From the NCBI GenBank assembly GCA_031259665.1, contig JAIRLD010000065.1, positions 1 to 6,633 on the forward strand: 6,633 nt of DNA, in the 5' to 3' direction. The notes beneath the pieces are model-generated. The model searched no databases and was not told the origin of the DNA. It saw only the letters and a program-made list of their open reading frames with translations. Shown in pieces: positions 6,525-6,633 of this stretch (the stretch's first letter is position 1; each line of letters opens with the position of its first letter). Source of the stretch: Puniceicoccales bacterium. GTDB taxonomy: Bacteria > Verrucomicrobiota > Verrucomicrobiia > Opitutales > LL51. The position numbers and the translations under genes are program-made.

Positions 6525-6565
6525 TGCGGTTTTATTCAGTGGCATTGCCACTGAATAAAACCGCA
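6525..6565. repeat. Long perfect hairpin, 19-bp stem, ATT loop (copy 2 of the 41-base family)
   Basis: Bases 6525-6543 pair fully with 6547-6565. Length, TGCGG/CCGCA ends, CAGTGGC/GCCACTG inner stem and loop position are as in the copy at 20-60. At three stem positions the pair is changed on both arms (A-T to T-A, G-C to T-A, C-G to T-A), and the loop has ATT for ATC. Such covariation shows that pairing is kept while sequence drifts, or that the two arms are copied from one another. An A-rich stretch follows (6567-6580). Confidence 0.85.
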
Positions 6566-6610
6566 GAATTAAAAAAGAAAAAAGAGTTTATTCTTGACCC
6601 TTGCGGCCAG

Positions 6611-6633
6611 GCCCATGCGCATCGCGCATGGGC
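6611..6633. repeat. Perfect hairpin at the window edge, 10-bp stem or more, ATC loop
   Basis: GCCCATGCGC (6611-6620) pairs with GCGCATGGGC (6624-6633) around ATC. The stem reaches the last base of the window, so its full extent is unknown. TTGCGGCCAG stands just before it (6601-6610), recalling the TGCGG found at 20-24 and 6525-6529. Confidence 0.7.

Larger units (their letters stand above)
6337..6633. other. Gene-free, hairpin-rich region downstream of rpoD
   Basis: No credible gene is seen in these 297 bases. A minus-strand reading frame over 6342-6551 exists, but it merely translates palindromes and has no family resemblance. The space holds hairpins at 6342-6362, 6364-6400, 6427-6439, 6460-6484, 6525-6565 and 6611-6633, joined by short A/T-rich linkers such as GATTAAAAAC and GAATTAAAAAAG. 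Between 6496 and 6524 lies CCTGGACCTGGAT, similar to CCTGGATCTGGAT at 6388-6400, which may be a decayed relative. Confidence 0.75.

Noticed and set aside
6342..6551. Minus-strand open frame of 69 codons downstream of rpoD
   Set aside because: It only reads through four hairpins and the linkers between them; its glycine/proline/arginine-rich product reflects the palindromes.
6337..6633. CRISPR array or tRNA cluster as an explanation for the repeated hairpins
   Set aside because: Repeat units differ in sequence and length, there are no equal-length spacers, and no cloverleaf with anticodon and CCA-side arms can be drawn.

Overview
The window has the look of a bacterial chromosome segment carrying two core information-processing genes, dnaG (primase) and rpoD (housekeeping sigma-70). 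They sit together on the plus strand, and a long SNF2-family helicase gene is transcribed divergently on the minus strand. The RpoD and DnaG sequences look most like those of the Verrucomicrobiota/Opitutae side of the PVC group. Grounds are the long non-conserved region of RpoD, the DPVRMYLRQMG-type region 1.2 and the unusual DnaG N-terminus. This placement rests on memory of these families, not on a search, and is only moderately secure.

Layout: 1-127 is a gene-free stretch packed with four perfect hairpins. 128-2599 (possibly to 2638) is the SNF2-type DEAD/DEAH-like ATPase on the minus strand. 2600/2639-2818 is an AT-rich divergent promoter region with no GC-rich hairpins. 2819-4624 is dnaG. 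4642-6336 is rpoD, 17 bases after the dnaG stop if the ATG is used, or overlapping dnaG if an upstream TTG at 4603 is used. 6337-6633 is a second gene-free stretch with six more hairpins, one cut by the window end.

dnaG and rpoD are probably one transcription unit, the core of the classical macromolecular synthesis operon, but without rpsU in front of dnaG. Primase makes the RNA primers for replication and RpoD directs RNA polymerase to most promoters. The SNF2 protein is a double-stranded-DNA translocase of unknown specific role.

The two most notable observations are as follows. (1) A family of intergenic palindromes with three-base loops is confined to the gene 3' sides. Two 41-base members at opposite ends of the window differ by three compensatory base-pair changes, which argues that the folded structure is what is maintained. 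(2) The primase has an otherwise canonical architecture, but three of the four zinc ligands of its N-terminal CHC2 zinc-binding domain are replaced (Ser, Thr, Cys kept, Thr).
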